From Nucisporomicrobium flavum (lineage in GTDB: Bacteria > Actinomycetota > Actinomycetes > Mycobacteriales > Micromonosporaceae), in the NCBI RefSeq assembly GCF_016464385.1, contig NZ_JADMLH010000015.1, positions 62,001-126,000 of the forward strand: DNA of 64,000 bases, read 5' to 3'. The notes beneath the pieces were generated by a model. The model saw nothing but the letters and a program-made list of their open reading frames with translations. It was not told the DNA's origin and made no database searches. The translations under genes and the position numbers were made by a program. Numbering within the stretch: position 1 is the first letter of the stretch; every line of letters begins with the position of its first letter. Positions 33,295-42,411 of the stretch are shown in pieces.

Positions 33295-34029
33295 ATGTCG
33301 GACAACCAGCGCGTCGCCGTGGTCACCGGTGGGTCCCGGGGCATCGGCCGGGCCGTCGCCGAGCGGCTCGGCGCCGACGGCCAGGCGGTCGTCGTCGGAT
33401 ACGCGGGCAACCAGGCCGAGGCCGAGGCGGCCGTCGCGGTCATCGAGAAGGAGAGCGGCCGCGCGGTGGCGGTCCGCGCGGACATCGCCGAGCCCGCCGA
33501 CGTCGAGACCCTCTTCGACATCGCCGAGCAGCGGTACGGCGGCGTCGACGTGGTCGTCAACGCGGCCGGCATCATGATCCTGTCGCCCCTCGCCGAGCTC
33601 GACCTCGACGACCTCGACCGCATGCACCGCACCAACATCCGCGGCGCGTTCGTGGTGAGCCGGGAGGCCGCCCGGCGGGTCCGCGCGGGCGGGGCGATCA
33701 TCAACTTCTCCACCTCGGTCACCCGCCTGCACCTCCCGGCCTACGCGGCGTACGCGGCCAGCAAGGGCGCGGTCGAGGCGATCAGCCCGATCCTCGCCAA
33801 GGAGCTGCGGGGCCGCGACATCACCGTCAACGCGGTCGCGCCGGGCCCGACCGCCACCGCGCTCTTCCTCGACGGCAAGAGCGACGAGCTGATCCAGCAG
33901 ATCGCCGGGCAGAACCCGATGCAGCGGCTGGGGCGGCCGGAGGACATCGCCGAGGTCGTGTCGTCGCTGGCCGGGCCGGCCCGCTGGATCAACGGCCAGA
34001 CGATCTTCGTCAACGGCGGCGCCGCCTGA
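33295..34029 (+). CDS. Short-chain dehydrogenase/reductase
   Basis: A 244-residue classical SDR: VVTGGSRGIGRAVAERLG (NADP-type glycine motif), NAAG, and the catalytic YAAYAASKGAVEA (Tyr-x3-Lys), with NGGAA at the end. Length and motifs fit 3-oxoacyl-ACP reductase-like enzymes, but as a lone gene under a TetR repressor it is more likely a detoxification or secondary-metabolite reductase. GAGGAG stands 7-8 nt before the ATG. It converges with the ATP-grasp gene. Confidence 0.94.
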   Translation: MSDNQRVAVVTGGSRGIGRAVAERLGADGQAVVVGYAGNQAEAEAAVAVIEKESGRAVAVRADIAEPADVETLFDIAEQRYGGVDVVVNAAGIMILSPLAELDLDDLDRMHRTNIRGAFVVSREAARRVRAGGAIINFSTSVTRLHLPAYAAYAASKGAVEAISPILAKELRGRDITVNAVAPGPTATALFLDGKSDELIQQIAGQNPMQRLGRPEDIAEVVSSLAGPARWINGQTIFVNGGAA

Positions 34030-34039
34030 CGCGGGCCGC

Positions 34040-34939
34040 TCAGATGGCGGCGCGGGCGAGGATCGCTTCGGCGTAGTGGCCGCACTCCTGCGGGAAGAGC
34101 GGGAAGAACTTCACCGGGGCGACCATCTCCACCTCGAGCAGGAGCAGCCCCGACGGTGACGCAGGGTCGACGATGAAGTCGAGGCGCACCGACAGCGGCT
34201 CGTTGGTCAGCAGCCGGCGCAGCTCCGCGTACGTCTGCCGGATCACCCGTTCCTGCTGGGCGGTGAAGCCCGCGTACGGCCGCGGGTCGGGGTGGAACGG
34301 CCGGGTCGCCTCGCCCGGCCGCAGGATCGCCGCCTTGGTCACCGCGTGCGAGATCGCCCCGTCGAGCGTCAGCACGGCCAGCTCCCGGTGGGTGTCGATG
34401 GCCGACACGTACGGCTGGACGATCGCGGTGCCGAGCTCGCGGACGTACGTGGCCAGCGCGCCCAGCTGGTCCACCCGGAACTCGCGGGCGCCCAGCGTGC
34501 CGCCGCCCGCGATGGGTTTCGCCACGACGGTGGGACGCGGCGTCTCCGGCGGCGGGAAGAGGTCCCGCAGCACCACCGGATCGGGATCGCCGTCGACGAG
34601 CGTGGTCGGCACGATGGGAATCCCCGCCGTGCCGAGGTGCAGCAGGTAGCGCTTGTTGGAGCCCAGCGCGACCGCGTCGATGGGGTTGAGCAGGCGGGTG
34701 CCGTCGAGCTCCCGCGACCACAGCCACTCGTCGAACTGGGGCAGCCGGGTCCACATGCTCCACGGCGACTGCAGCACCACCGCGTCGTACCCGGCCCACT
34801 CCACCCGGCGGCCGCCGTCCCAGGTCACCACGTCCGCGGTGGCGCCGCGCGCGGTCAGCTCCCGGGCCACCAGCGGCGTGTCCGCGTCGTGCCAGTGCGG
34901 CTCCGGGAAGCCGTGCGAGGTGACCAGGGCGATCCGCAT
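34040..34939 (-). CDS. ATP-grasp domain protein
   Basis: A 299-residue ATP-grasp enzyme of the RimK/glutathione-synthetase-like type. MRIALVTSHGFPEPHWHDAD begins the N-terminal domain; TVVAKPIAGGGTLGAREF is the ATP-binding central region, and SVRLDFIVDPASPSGLLLLEVEMVAP holds the metal-binding Asp/Glu residues. Such enzymes join a carboxylate to an amine; the substrates are unknown. The gene follows the coiled-coil membrane protein gene by 5 bp, so the two are cotranscribed and may act together at the membrane. Confidence 0.88.
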   Translation of the reverse strand: MRIALVTSHGFPEPHWHDADTPLVARELTARGATADVVTWDGGRRVEWAGYDAVVLQSPWSMWTRLPQFDEWLWSRELDGTRLLNPIDAVALGSNKRYLLHLGTAGIPIVPTTLVDGDPDPVVLRDLFPPPETPRPTVVAKPIAGGGTLGAREFRVDQLGALATYVRELGTAIVQPYVSAIDTHRELAVLTLDGAISHAVTKAAILRPGEATRPFHPDPRPYAGFTAQQERVIRQTYAELRRLLTNEPLSVRLDFIVDPASPSGLLLLEVEMVAPVKFFPLFPQECGHYAEAILARAAI

Positions 34940-34944
34940 GGGCG

Positions 34945-35952
34945 TCAGCGCACCCCCGCGACCTGCGGACGCCCGGCGGTCGGCTGGGCCCAGGCCGGCA
35001 CCTCGCGCCGCGAGCCGCGCGCGGGGCGTACCTCCTGGGTCGCGACGGCCTGGGTGGTCTCCGCGGAGACCATGACCGGCTGGGTCGTCTCGGCCGAGGC
35101 CATGACCGGCTGGGTGACGGCGGCGTCCCCGTCGCCGAGGCCCAGACCGTCGAACCCGGCGTGGGCCGGCGCCGGCGTGCTGACCACGATGGTCTCGCCT
35201 CCGGCGCGGTCCAGGATCGCGCGGGCCGGCTCGGGCAGCGCCTGCCGCGCCGTGTCGGCCACCACCATCGCGGCGGTCGCCTCCTGGCGCAGGGTCCGGA
35301 CGGCCGCGGTCGCGACGTCGGCCGCCTGCCAGGCGGCGTCCTCGGCGTCCAGGGCCTGCTGGTACGCGGTGAAGCGGTGGCTCACGGCCGCCCGGGCCAG
35401 CACGAGCTCCTGCTCCACCGGGTGCAGCGTCGGGTCCCATCCGTTGCGGTGGGTCAGCGCGTCCAGCAGCTGGCCGTCGGAGAGGTCACCACGCCGGTAC
35501 GCGGCCTGAGCCGCACGCCGCAGCGCCTGCACCCGGTCGGTGTCGTCCGCCGTGGCCGGCTCGGTGGCGGGGACCTCGTATGCGGCGGCGCGGCGGGCGC
35601 GCTCGAGGGCGGCGTCTGCGTCCTGCCACGCCTGCCACGCGCGCTCGACGGCCGCCTGGGCCTGCTGGCATTCGTCGCGGCGGCGCTCGGCGGTCGCGGC
35701 GGCCCCTCGCGCGGCCACGGCGACCTCGTCCGCGTACCGGATCATCTCCTGGACCTCGGCGGCCCGGCGCTCGTTCTCCGCCCGCTTCTGCGCGGCGGAC
35801 TCGGCCAGCCACGCGGTGATCTGCCGGGGACGCCGTACGCCGTTCGGCAGCGCCAGGCCGCCGAGCGCGACGACGGCCAGCACGATGAGCGCGAGCCAGA
35901 TGACGACCACCCGGCCGCTGTTGACCGCCAGAAACTCGAGAGCGAATTCCAT
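34945..35952 (-). CDS. Single-pass membrane protein with long coiled-coil region
   Basis: A 335-residue protein I cannot assign to a family. It has one N-terminal membrane helix (VVVIWLALIVLAVVALGGLAL), then about 200 residues of Ala/Arg/Glu-rich heptad-like helix (residues 45-245) and a low-complexity tail with an 11-residue repeat (QPVMxSAETT) and A/P-rich end. The shape suggests a membrane-tethered scaffold facing the cytoplasm. AAGGAA precedes the ATG. It is cotranscribed with the ATP-grasp gene. Confidence 0.75.
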   Translation of the reverse strand: MEFALEFLAVNSGRVVVIWLALIVLAVVALGGLALPNGVRRPRQITAWLAESAAQKRAENERRAAEVQEMIRYADEVAVAARGAAATAERRRDECQQAQAAVERAWQAWQDADAALERARRAAAYEVPATEPATADDTDRVQALRRAAQAAYRRGDLSDGQLLDALTHRNGWDPTLHPVEQELVLARAAVSHRFTAYQQALDAEDAAWQAADVATAAVRTLRQEATAAMVVADTARQALPEPARAILDRAGGETIVVSTPAPAHAGFDGLGLGDGDAAVTQPVMASAETTQPVMVSAETTQAVATQEVRPARGSRREVPAWAQPTAGRPQVAGVR

Positions 35953-36035
35953 GTCCGTTCCTTTTCCACCGATGAGCGCCAGTAATCGACCAACCCCGAT
36001 CGCGTTTGCGCGGACGGGGGCCCTGCCGGGTGCCG

Positions 36036-36428
36036 TCAGGCGGCGGCGGGTGGCGCCCGCGGGCCGGCGACGGCGGCGCGGATCTGGCTGGTCAGGCGGG
36101 TGGCGCGAGGGCGGACGGCGAACGCGGCGAGCAGCAGCGCCACCACGAGCAGGTCGGCGGCCGTGCCCGGTGCGGCGGCGGCGTCGATCGCCACGGTGGC
36201 GAGCCGGTCCACAGCCGGGGTGGCGACGGGAAGATCACCGGTCGGGGCGGCGGCCATGAGATCGGCCAGCGGCGTGCCGGCGATCGAGGTGACGGCCGTC
36301 GCGGTGCCGGGGGCAGCGAACGGCTCGGCGGCCGTGGCTGCGGTGACCGGGCCACCCAGCAGGGCGGCGAGGAACAGGGAGGCGACGAGCGACAGCCGCG
36401 CACGCCGCAGCACACCCCTCACATCCAC
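36036..36428 (-). CDS. Small exported membrane protein, unknown function
   Basis: About 130 residues: a signal-like hydrophobic start (ARLSLVASLFLAALLGGPVTAATAAEP), an A/T/P-rich middle, and a second membrane helix (AADLLVVALLLAAFAVRP) with a basic end. I do not recognise it. GTG 36428 is preferred over TTG 36437 because TAGGTT lies 7 nt before it. It stands alone between the coiled-coil gene and the DUF305 gene, all on the minus strand. Confidence 0.6.
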   Translation of the reverse strand: MDVRGVLRRARLSLVASLFLAALLGGPVTAATAAEPFAAPGTATAVTSIAGTPLADLMAAAPTGDLPVATPAVDRLATVAIDAAAAPGTAADLLVVALLLAAFAVRPRATRLTSQIRAAVAGPRAPPAAA

Positions 36429-36435
36429 ACGGGAC

Positions 36436-36441
36436 AACCTA
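36436..36441 (-). promoter_or_regulatory. -10 hexamer of a leaderless promoter for the small exported protein
   Basis: TAGGTT followed by seven bases and GTG at 36428. It decides the start choice, because the TTG at 36437 would lie inside the hexamer. Confidence 0.42.
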
Positions 36442-36512
36442 TCCAGGAACGTCAGCCTCGCGCATCTCCCCGACGGGGGATCGTGATCGATGCAATAGCT
36501 GTGAGCGGCCGC

Positions 36513-37184
36513 TCAGCCGATTCCGAGCTGCTGCATGCGGCGGATCTCGCTGCCCTGCTCGACGGCCATCTCGTTGGCGAACTCGTAGAGCTGCTGGTCG
36601 GTGCCGCCGGCCAGCACGTCACCGGCCATCTTGATCGCCCCACGGTGGTGGTCGGCCATCATGGCGACGAATCTGCGGTCGAAGTCGGCGCCGCGCAGGC
36701 CGGCCAGCGCGCCGAGGTCGGCGTCGCTCTGCATGCCGGGCATCGTCCGGTGATCGTGCGCGGGGTCGCTAGCGGGCTGCCGGCGGTCCCGCAGCCACCC
36801 CTGCATCCAGGTGATCTCCGGGGTCTGCGCGGCGCCGATGCGCTGCGCCAGGGCCCGCAGCCGGGTGTCGGCGGCCCGCTCGGGCGCGAGCTTCGCCATC
36901 TCCACGGCCTGCCCGTGGTGGACGATCATCATCTGCACGAACGCCGTGTCGACGGCGTTGTACGTCGACCCGTCGGGCGCGCGGACCTTGTCGGAGTCCG
37001 TCACGGTGGCCGGATCGCCCGGACGCCCCGGCAGCACGACCCGCTGCGGCGGCCCCGAGCTGACCGTGGCCCGCGGCGCCGCCGCCGACCGGTCGTCACC
37101 CGAGCGGGCCGCGAGCGCGGCGCCGCCCGCGCCCAGCACGGCCACGGCGGCTGCGACCAGCGCGACTGTCCTTTGGCGACTCAT
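36513..37184 (-). CDS. DUF305-domain secreted protein
   Basis: A 223-residue exported protein: a membrane helix or uncleaved signal at the N-terminus (VALVAAAVAVLGAGGAALA), then a four-helix DUF305 domain with the diagnostic pairs VHHGQAVEMA and DHHRGAIKMA. DUF305 proteins resemble ferritin-like bundles and are often linked to copper; several His and Met residues here could bind metal, but no copper genes adjoin. ATG 37184 is chosen (GGAAG lies just upstream); ATG 37193 is possible. It diverges from the LVIVD gene. Confidence 0.9.
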   Translation of the reverse strand: MSRQRTVALVAAAVAVLGAGGAALAARSGDDRSAAAPRATVSSGPPQRVVLPGRPGDPATVTDSDKVRAPDGSTYNAVDTAFVQMMIVHHGQAVEMAKLAPERAADTRLRALAQRIGAAQTPEITWMQGWLRDRRQPASDPAHDHRTMPGMQSDADLGALAGLRGADFDRRFVAMMADHHRGAIKMAGDVLAGGTDQQLYEFANEMAVEQGSEIRRMQQLGIG

Positions 37185-37314
37185 CGCTTCCATTCCATCG
37201 ACGTCACACGCTTCCCGGCCCGGCGTCCGGCCACTACTGTAGCGACGATGGTGAATGCGCACCGACCGTGACAACAATCTGCCCCTCGGTGTGTGGAAAG
37301 CCGGAAGGAGCTTC

Positions 37315-38751
37315 ATGAAGCACTCTGCCCCACGAGGGCGGCAGCTCAAGCGCCTGGCCTGTCTGAGCGCCGCGACCGTCGTCGCCGGGCTGCTGGCCGC
37401 GCCGTCCAGCGGTCTGGCGCAGGCCCCGGCTGACCCGGGCACCCCGCCCGGCGTCGACGAGGTCGCGAGCACGCCGAACCTCAACCAGGTCGCGTACCTG
37501 CCGAAGACGGGACCGTTCGCCACCTCGACGAACACGGACTGGGCCTTCAAGGGCACGTACGCGTTCGGTGGCAACTACAACGGGTTCACCGTGTACGACA
37601 TCAGCAACCCGAAGGCGCCGGCGGTCGCGGCCCAGGTGCTCTGCCCGGGTTCGCAGAACGACGTGTCGATTAGCGGGAACCTGCTGTTCCTGGGCACCGA
37701 CTCGCAGCGTACGAACGACTCGTGCGACAACGCCGCGTCCACCAACGCCGCACCCGGCGACCGCTGGGAAGGCATCAAGGTCTTCGACATCAGCGACCCG
37801 CTGACCCCGAAGTACGTCAAGTCGGTCAAGACCGACTGCGGGTCGCACACGCAGACGCTGGTGCCGGGCAAGGCGGGCGACAACTCCGTCTACCTGTACG
37901 TGTCGTCGTACAACCTGGCCGCGGCCGACCAGCCGAACTGCGCGCTGCCGCACGACAAGATCTCCATCGTCCGGGTGCCGCTGTCCGCCCCGGCCTCCGC
38001 CGCGGTCGTCGCCACGCCGGTCCTGTTCCCCGACGGCGGGTACGAGGGCGGCGAGGGCAAGTCGGCCACGACCGGCTGCCACGACATCACGGCGTACCCG
38101 GAGAAGGACCTCGCGGCGGGCGCCTGCATGGGCGACGGCGTGCTGTTCGACATCTCGGTCCGGTCGGCGCCGAAGGTGATCACCACGGTGCGCGACACCG
38201 AGAACTTCGCCTTCTGGCACTCCGCCACGTTCAACAACAAGGCCACCAAGGTGGTCTTCACCGACGAGCTGGGCGGCGGCGGCATGGCCACCTGCAACCC
38301 GGAGATCGGCCCGAACCGCGGCGCCGACGCGATCTACGACATCGTGGGCCGCGGCAGCAACCGCAAGCTGGAGTTCCGCAGCTACTTCAAGATCCCGCGG
38401 ACCAACACCGAGACCGAGAACTGCGTCGCGCACAACGGCTCGCTGATCCCGGTGCCGGGCCGCGACATCATGGTGCAGGCCTGGTACCAGGGTGGCGTGT
38501 CGGTCTGGGACTTCACCGACTCGCGCAGCCCGAAGGAGCTCGCGTACTGGGAGCGCGGCCCGATCTCGGCCACCCAGTTCGTGCTCGGCGGCTCCTGGTC
38601 GGCGTACTGGTACAACGGCTTCATCTACTCCAACGACATCGCCAAGGGTGTCGACGTGCTGGAGCTGAAGGACCTGCGGACCAACCCGGCGCGCCGGGCC
38701 CGTACGGACCTGTTCAACGCACAGACGCAGGACGACTACCGCACCTGGTAG
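37315..38751 (+). CDS. Secreted LVIVD-repeat beta-propeller protein
   Basis: A 478-residue exported protein: signal peptide (SAATVVAGLLAAPSSGLAQA), then LVIVD-type propeller blades, for example GFTVYDISNPKAPAVAAQVL, GIKVFDISDPLTPKYVKSVK and SVWDFTDSRSPKELAYW. Scattered cysteine pairs suggest disulfides. No catalytic motif is seen; it is probably a structural or binding protein of the envelope or medium. ATG 37315 follows GGAAGGAG. A strong hairpin follows the stop codon. Confidence 0.88.
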   Translation: MKHSAPRGRQLKRLACLSAATVVAGLLAAPSSGLAQAPADPGTPPGVDEVASTPNLNQVAYLPKTGPFATSTNTDWAFKGTYAFGGNYNGFTVYDISNPKAPAVAAQVLCPGSQNDVSISGNLLFLGTDSQRTNDSCDNAASTNAAPGDRWEGIKVFDISDPLTPKYVKSVKTDCGSHTQTLVPGKAGDNSVYLYVSSYNLAAADQPNCALPHDKISIVRVPLSAPASAAVVATPVLFPDGGYEGGEGKSATTGCHDITAYPEKDLAAGACMGDGVLFDISVRSAPKVITTVRDTENFAFWHSATFNNKATKVVFTDELGGGGMATCNPEIGPNRGADAIYDIVGRGSNRKLEFRSYFKIPRTNTETENCVAHNGSLIPVPGRDIMVQAWYQGGVSVWDFTDSRSPKELAYWERGPISATQFVLGGSWSAYWYNGFIYSNDIAKGVDVLELKDLRTNPARRARTDLFNAQTQDDYRTW

Positions 38752-38766
38752 ACCCCCGCAGGTGAA

Positions 38767-38792
38767 GGCCCGGTCCCTGGTGGGGCCGGGCC
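38767..38792 (+). terminator. Hairpin terminator after the LVIVD gene
   Basis: GGCCCGGTCCC, loop TGGT, GGGGCCGGGCC: an 11-bp stem with a single G-U pair, 15 bp after the stop codon. Its presence argues that the methyltransferase gene starts at 38819 and not at the upstream in-frame GTG 38762. Confidence 0.75.
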
Positions 38793-38818
38793 GCTGCGCG
38801 TCTGGCACCGTTGCGGAC

Positions 38819-39406
38819 GTGGACAACCTCTGGCTGCAGAAGATCGCTGAGAACCCCGGCCACTCGGCGTGGTACGTCGAGCGTTTCCGGAAGCTGGCCC
38901 GCGAGGGCGCCGACCTGGCCGGCGAGGCCCGCCTGGTCGACACCATGGTGCCGCGCGGCTCCCGGGTTCTCGATGCGGGCTGCGGCACCGGCCGCGTCGG
39001 CGCCTTCCTCGCCGCCGCCGGCCACGACGTCACCGGCGTCGACCTGGACCCGCACCTGATCGCGGCGGCCGAGGAGGACCACCCGGGCCCCCGCTGGCTG
39101 CAGGGCGACCTCGCCGAGCTGGACCTGCCGGACCGCTTCGACGTCATCGTCTGCGCCGGCAACGTCATGACCTTCGTGGCCCCGGGCACCCGCGTCGAGA
39201 TCCTGCGCCGCCTGCGCGCCCACCTCGCCGAGGGCGCCCGCCTGGTGGTCGGCTTCGGCGCCGGCCGCGACTACGACTTCGCCGACTTCCTCGCCGACGC
39301 GGCGACCGCCGGGCTGGAGCCGGACCTGCTGCTCTCGTCGTGGGACCTGCGCCCGTTCACCGACGACGCCGAGTTCCTGGTCGCGCTGCTGCGGCCGCGG
39401 CGATGA
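38819..39406 (+). CDS. Class I SAM-dependent methyltransferase
   Basis: About 195 residues. VLDAGCGTGRVGAFLAAAGH is SAM motif I, GVDLDPHLI the acidic loop and FDVIVCAGNVMTFV motif IV. The GTG at 38819 gives VDNLWLQKIAENPGHSAWYV, the usual start of this actinobacterial family; the longer frame would run through the terminator hairpin. The target is unknown. Its last 50 bp overlap the 3' end of the LysR gene on the other strand. Confidence 0.85.
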   Translation: MDNLWLQKIAENPGHSAWYVERFRKLAREGADLAGEARLVDTMVPRGSRVLDAGCGTGRVGAFLAAAGHDVTGVDLDPHLIAAAEEDHPGPRWLQGDLAELDLPDRFDVIVCAGNVMTFVAPGTRVEILRRLRAHLAEGARLVVGFGAGRDYDFADFLADAATAGLEPDLLLSSWDLRPFTDDAEFLVALLRPRR

Positions 39407-40265
39407 GCGCCTGACGGCAGGCCCGGGCCGCCGCGCCCGGCCGCCGGTCCCGCTGGTGGATCACCCCGATCGGCGGGTGCGCCGGCGCCGGGTCGAGCGC
39501 CACGACCGCGACCGGAGGGCCGGGCGTACGGGCCGCCGACGCGGCGAGCAGCGCCACCCCGAGCCCGGCGGAGACCAGCTCGCGGATGCTCGCCGCGCTG
39601 TGCGTCTCGAACGGCACCCGGGCCGCGAAACCGGCGTCCGCGGCCGCCCGGTCGAGGATCGCCCGCAGGCCGCTGCCGGCGGGGAGGCAGACGAACGGCT
39701 CGTCGCGGGCGTCGGCCAGGCGTACGGGACCCGCGCCGAGACGGCTGCCGGGCGGGACGACGAGCACCACCTCCTCGCCGACGAGCCGCCGCGACACGTA
39801 CCGGGCGGCGAGGTCGTCGTGGACCGGGCCCACCACGAGGTCGACGTCACCGGCGTCCAGCAGCGTCAGCAGCTCGGCGATCAGCCCGGTGCGCAGCGTG
39901 AGCCGCACGCCCGGGAACCGCCGGTGGAACGCGGCCAGGGCGCCGGGCAGGTCGTACGTCCCCAGCACCGCGGTCGCCCCGAGCGCCACCCGGCCGCTCA
40001 CCACCGCGGCGAGGCCGGCCAGCTCCTCCCGCGCCTCGTCCAGTTCACCCAGCACCCGGCGTACGCGAGGCAGCAGAACCTCGCCCGCCTCGGTGAGCAC
40101 CACCCGCCGCGTCGTCCGCGCGAAGAGCGCGACGCCGACCTCCGCCTCCAGGGCCCGGACCTGGGCCGACACGGCCGATTGGGCGACGCGCAGCCGCTCG
40201 GCGGCCCGTGTGAACCCGCCGTGGCGGGCCACCGCCTCGAAATACGTCAGCTGGCGCAGCTCCAT
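39357..40265 (-). CDS. LysR-family transcriptional regulator
   Basis: A 302-residue LTTR: N-terminal winged helix MELRQLTYFEAVARHGGFTR and RVAQSAVSAQVRALEAEVGV, and a two-lobed effector domain (VDLVVGPVHDDL, SAGLGVALLAASA). The start at 40265 is the standard LTTR N-terminus. It diverges from an aldo/keto reductase gene, and a 23-bp inverted repeat of the LTTR type lies right at its start codon, so it probably controls that gene and itself. Confidence 0.94.
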   Translation of the reverse strand: MELRQLTYFEAVARHGGFTRAAERLRVAQSAVSAQVRALEAEVGVALFARTTRRVVLTEAGEVLLPRVRRVLGELDEAREELAGLAAVVSGRVALGATAVLGTYDLPGALAAFHRRFPGVRLTLRTGLIAELLTLLDAGDVDLVVGPVHDDLAARYVSRRLVGEEVVLVVPPGSRLGAGPVRLADARDEPFVCLPAGSGLRAILDRAAADAGFAARVPFETHSAASIRELVSAGLGVALLAASAARTPGPPVAVVALDPAPAHPPIGVIHQRDRRPGAAARACRQALIAAAAAARPGTRRRR

Positions 40266-40267
40266 CG

Positions 40268-40290
40268 ATTCATCGTGGACAGCGATGAAT
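40268..40290. promoter_or_regulatory. LysR-type operator
   Basis: ATTCATCG-TGGACAG-CGATGAAT is a perfect 8-bp inverted repeat with a 7-bp centre and contains T-N11-A, the LTTR consensus. It lies 2 bp upstream of the LysR start codon and 53 bp before the aldo/keto reductase ATG. Confidence 0.72.
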
Positions 40291-40343
40291 GCCAGCGCAA
40301 ATCGCTGTTGGACCGATGGCTCGCCGCCCGCCAGGCTGGCGAC

Positions 40344-41312
40344 ATGGACGAACGACAGCTCGGCGCACTGACGGTCTCGGCGCTCGGCCTCGGCTGCATG
40401 GGTTTCTCCCAGGGGTACGGCCCGGCCGACGACGAACGGTCGATCACGGCGATCCGGCGCGCCGTGGACCTCGGCGTGACCCTCCTGGACACGGCGATGA
40501 GCTACGGCCAGGGACACAACGAGACGCTGGTCGGCCGGGCCGTCCAGGGGCGCCGGGACCGGGTCGTGCTCGCCACCAAGTTCGGCATCGTGCGCGGCCC
40601 GGACGGCGTACGCGTCGACGGCCGGCCCGAGCGGGTCCGCGGCTACTGCGAAGCCTCCCTGCGCCGCCTCGGCGTGGACACGATCGACCTGTACTACCTG
40701 CACCGCGTCGACCCGGAGGTGCCGGTCGCGGACACCGTCGGCGCCATGGGTGAGCTGGTCACGGCGGGCAAGGTCCGCCACCTCGGCCTGTCCGAGGCGA
40801 GCCCCGGCCAGATCGCCTCCGCGGCGGCGGTCCACCCCATCGCCGCGGTGCAGTTCGAATGGTCGCTGGCCTGGCGCGAACCCGAGGACGACGTCGTACC
40901 GGCGGCGCGGCGGGCGGGGGCGGGGCTGGTGCCGTACAGCCCGCTCGGGCGCGGACTGCTCACCGGCACGCGGCCGGCACCCACCGAAGGGGACTTCCGC
41001 TCCGGCGACGGGCGTTTCCACGCGGACAACCTGACCGGCAATCTCGCGCTGGTGGACGCGGTCGCCAAGATCGCCGCCCGTCGCGAGCTGACCGCGGGTC
41101 AGCTGGCGCTCGCGTGGCTGCTCGCCCAGGGGCCGGACGTGGTGCCGATCCCGGGCACGCGGGACCCGGCCCGCATCGACCAGAACGCGGCAGCGGCGGG
41201 CGTACGCCTCACCGCCACCGACCTGGCCGAGCTGACCGAGGCAGCCCCCCGCGAAGCCTGGCGCGGCGACCGCCGCTCCTTCGCCGCGCACGGAGTCACG
41301 CGGACGCGCTGA
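40344..41312 (+). CDS. Aldo/keto reductase
   Basis: A 322-residue TIM-barrel NADPH reductase: LGLGCMGFSQGYGP, the catalytic tetrad region GVTLLDTAMSYGQGHNE (Asp, Tyr), LATKFG (Lys) and YYLHRVD (His), and the cofactor-binding PIPGTRDPARIDQN. It belongs to the YhdN/YajO-like group that reduces aldehydes. ATG 40344 gives the typical start MDERQLGALTVSALGLG; there is no good Shine-Dalgarno sequence. Probably activated by the divergent LysR protein. Confidence 0.94.
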   Translation: MDERQLGALTVSALGLGCMGFSQGYGPADDERSITAIRRAVDLGVTLLDTAMSYGQGHNETLVGRAVQGRRDRVVLATKFGIVRGPDGVRVDGRPERVRGYCEASLRRLGVDTIDLYYLHRVDPEVPVADTVGAMGELVTAGKVRHLGLSEASPGQIASAAAVHPIAAVQFEWSLAWREPEDDVVPAARRAGAGLVPYSPLGRGLLTGTRPAPTEGDFRSGDGRFHADNLTGNLALVDAVAKIAARRELTAGQLALAWLLAQGPDVVPIPGTRDPARIDQNAAAAGVRLTATDLAELTEAAPREAWRGDRRSFAAHGVTRTR

Positions 41313-41315
41313 GCC

Positions 41316-42125
41316 TCACCTGTTCGTCGTGCTGAAGTGCATGTAGTCCTTGAGGGTGTTCCAGCGCCCGCCCCAGTGGAAGCCGTTGCTGGTGAATGCG
41401 CGTACCGCCCCCGCCGCGTGCATCATGCCGCGCCGGTACGGCGCCCTGGACACGAAGTCGCGGCCGTTGCCCGGGTCGAGGTAGGTGCCGCGGATCATCG
41501 GGTTCTGGACCGGGTTGACGTCGATGGCGAAGCCGTACGCGTGCTGGGACAGCGTTCTGCTGCCGGCCACCGTGCGGCAGGTGTAGCCCGCCGTGACCGT
41601 GCCCATGTCCGTGATCCAGGGTGCGTTGACCGACATCGGGCTCATGCCCTGCAGGCGGAAGCGCATGCGGTAGAGCGCGAGGAAGGCGCGCTGGGTGCGG
41701 GCGGCGATGCTCTTGTGGACGACGATGCTGCCGGAGCGGGAGACGCCGTAGAAGTCGATGTACGTGACCCAGACCTTGCGCAGGTCGGCGGGGGGAACCG
41801 GGCATTTCGCGGCCGGGTTCCAGTTGACCGCCGCGGGGGTGACCTGCTCCACGTAGGTGCGCCAGCCGGTGAGGGGCGTGGTCGGCTTCGCGACGTTGAG
41901 CACGCCGTCGGGGGTGGGCTGGTTGGGTTTGACGATGCCGTTCCAGGCGCGCAGCTGGGCGGGCCGCACACCGTACGCCGCGGCGATCTTCTTGATCGTC
42001 TGCCCGGGGCGGACCACGTGGTACGGCGGTGCCGTCGACGCGGGGGAGGCCGGGGCGGCCGCGGCGGGCACGCCGGAGCTCAGCAGCACGGACAGGGCGG
42101 CGACAAGGGCGAGGAACGTCTTCAT
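41316..42125 (-). CDS. Secreted LysM plus M15-type D-alanyl-D-alanine carboxypeptidase
   Basis: A 269-residue exported enzyme: signal peptide (FLALVAALSVLLSSGVPAAA), one LysM domain (YHVVRPGQTIKKIAAAYGVR, residues 36-80) for peptidoglycan binding, and a VanY/M15-like zinc peptidase domain with SQHAYGFAIDVNP (His and Asp ligands) and the distal GGRWNTLKDYMHF (Glu is replaced by Asp in the xDxMHF motif, final His ligand). It would trim cell-wall peptides. The ATG at 42125 has GGGA upstream. It ends 3 bp from the convergent aldo/keto reductase gene. Confidence 0.85.
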   Translation of the reverse strand: MKTFLALVAALSVLLSSGVPAAAAPASPASTAPPYHVVRPGQTIKKIAAAYGVRPAQLRAWNGIVKPNQPTPDGVLNVAKPTTPLTGWRTYVEQVTPAAVNWNPAAKCPVPPADLRKVWVTYIDFYGVSRSGSIVVHKSIAARTQRAFLALYRMRFRLQGMSPMSVNAPWITDMGTVTAGYTCRTVAGSRTLSQHAYGFAIDVNPVQNPMIRGTYLDPGNGRDFVSRAPYRRGMMHAAGAVRAFTSNGFHWGGRWNTLKDYMHFSTTNR

Positions 42126-42411
42126 CGTCCCTATTACGCCCCGAGACACCATGATCATGAGCGGGTTTGGCGAAAGAGGACCCGCGCCGGTGGGCCGGTT
42201 CCGACGTCCCCCGTCCGAACGTCGGAGCCGGCCCGTGGTCTCGCCGGCGGGCGGCCGCGGCCGGTTCGGCCTCGGCGCCCTGCCGCGGGGCGGTGCACCG
42301 GCGGCCCCGTACGTCCGTGGCGGCGGCGTACGAGACCTTCGCGCCCCGTGTCTGCCACCTTGCTGACCGTCGGCCGACCGGTCAACGGAGAACGCTTGCC
42401 GCCCGGCACAT

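Noticed and set aside
38762..38818. Earlier GTG start for the methyltransferase at 38 kb
   Set aside because: The segment contains the 11-bp terminator hairpin of the LVIVD gene and lacks similarity to the family N-terminus.
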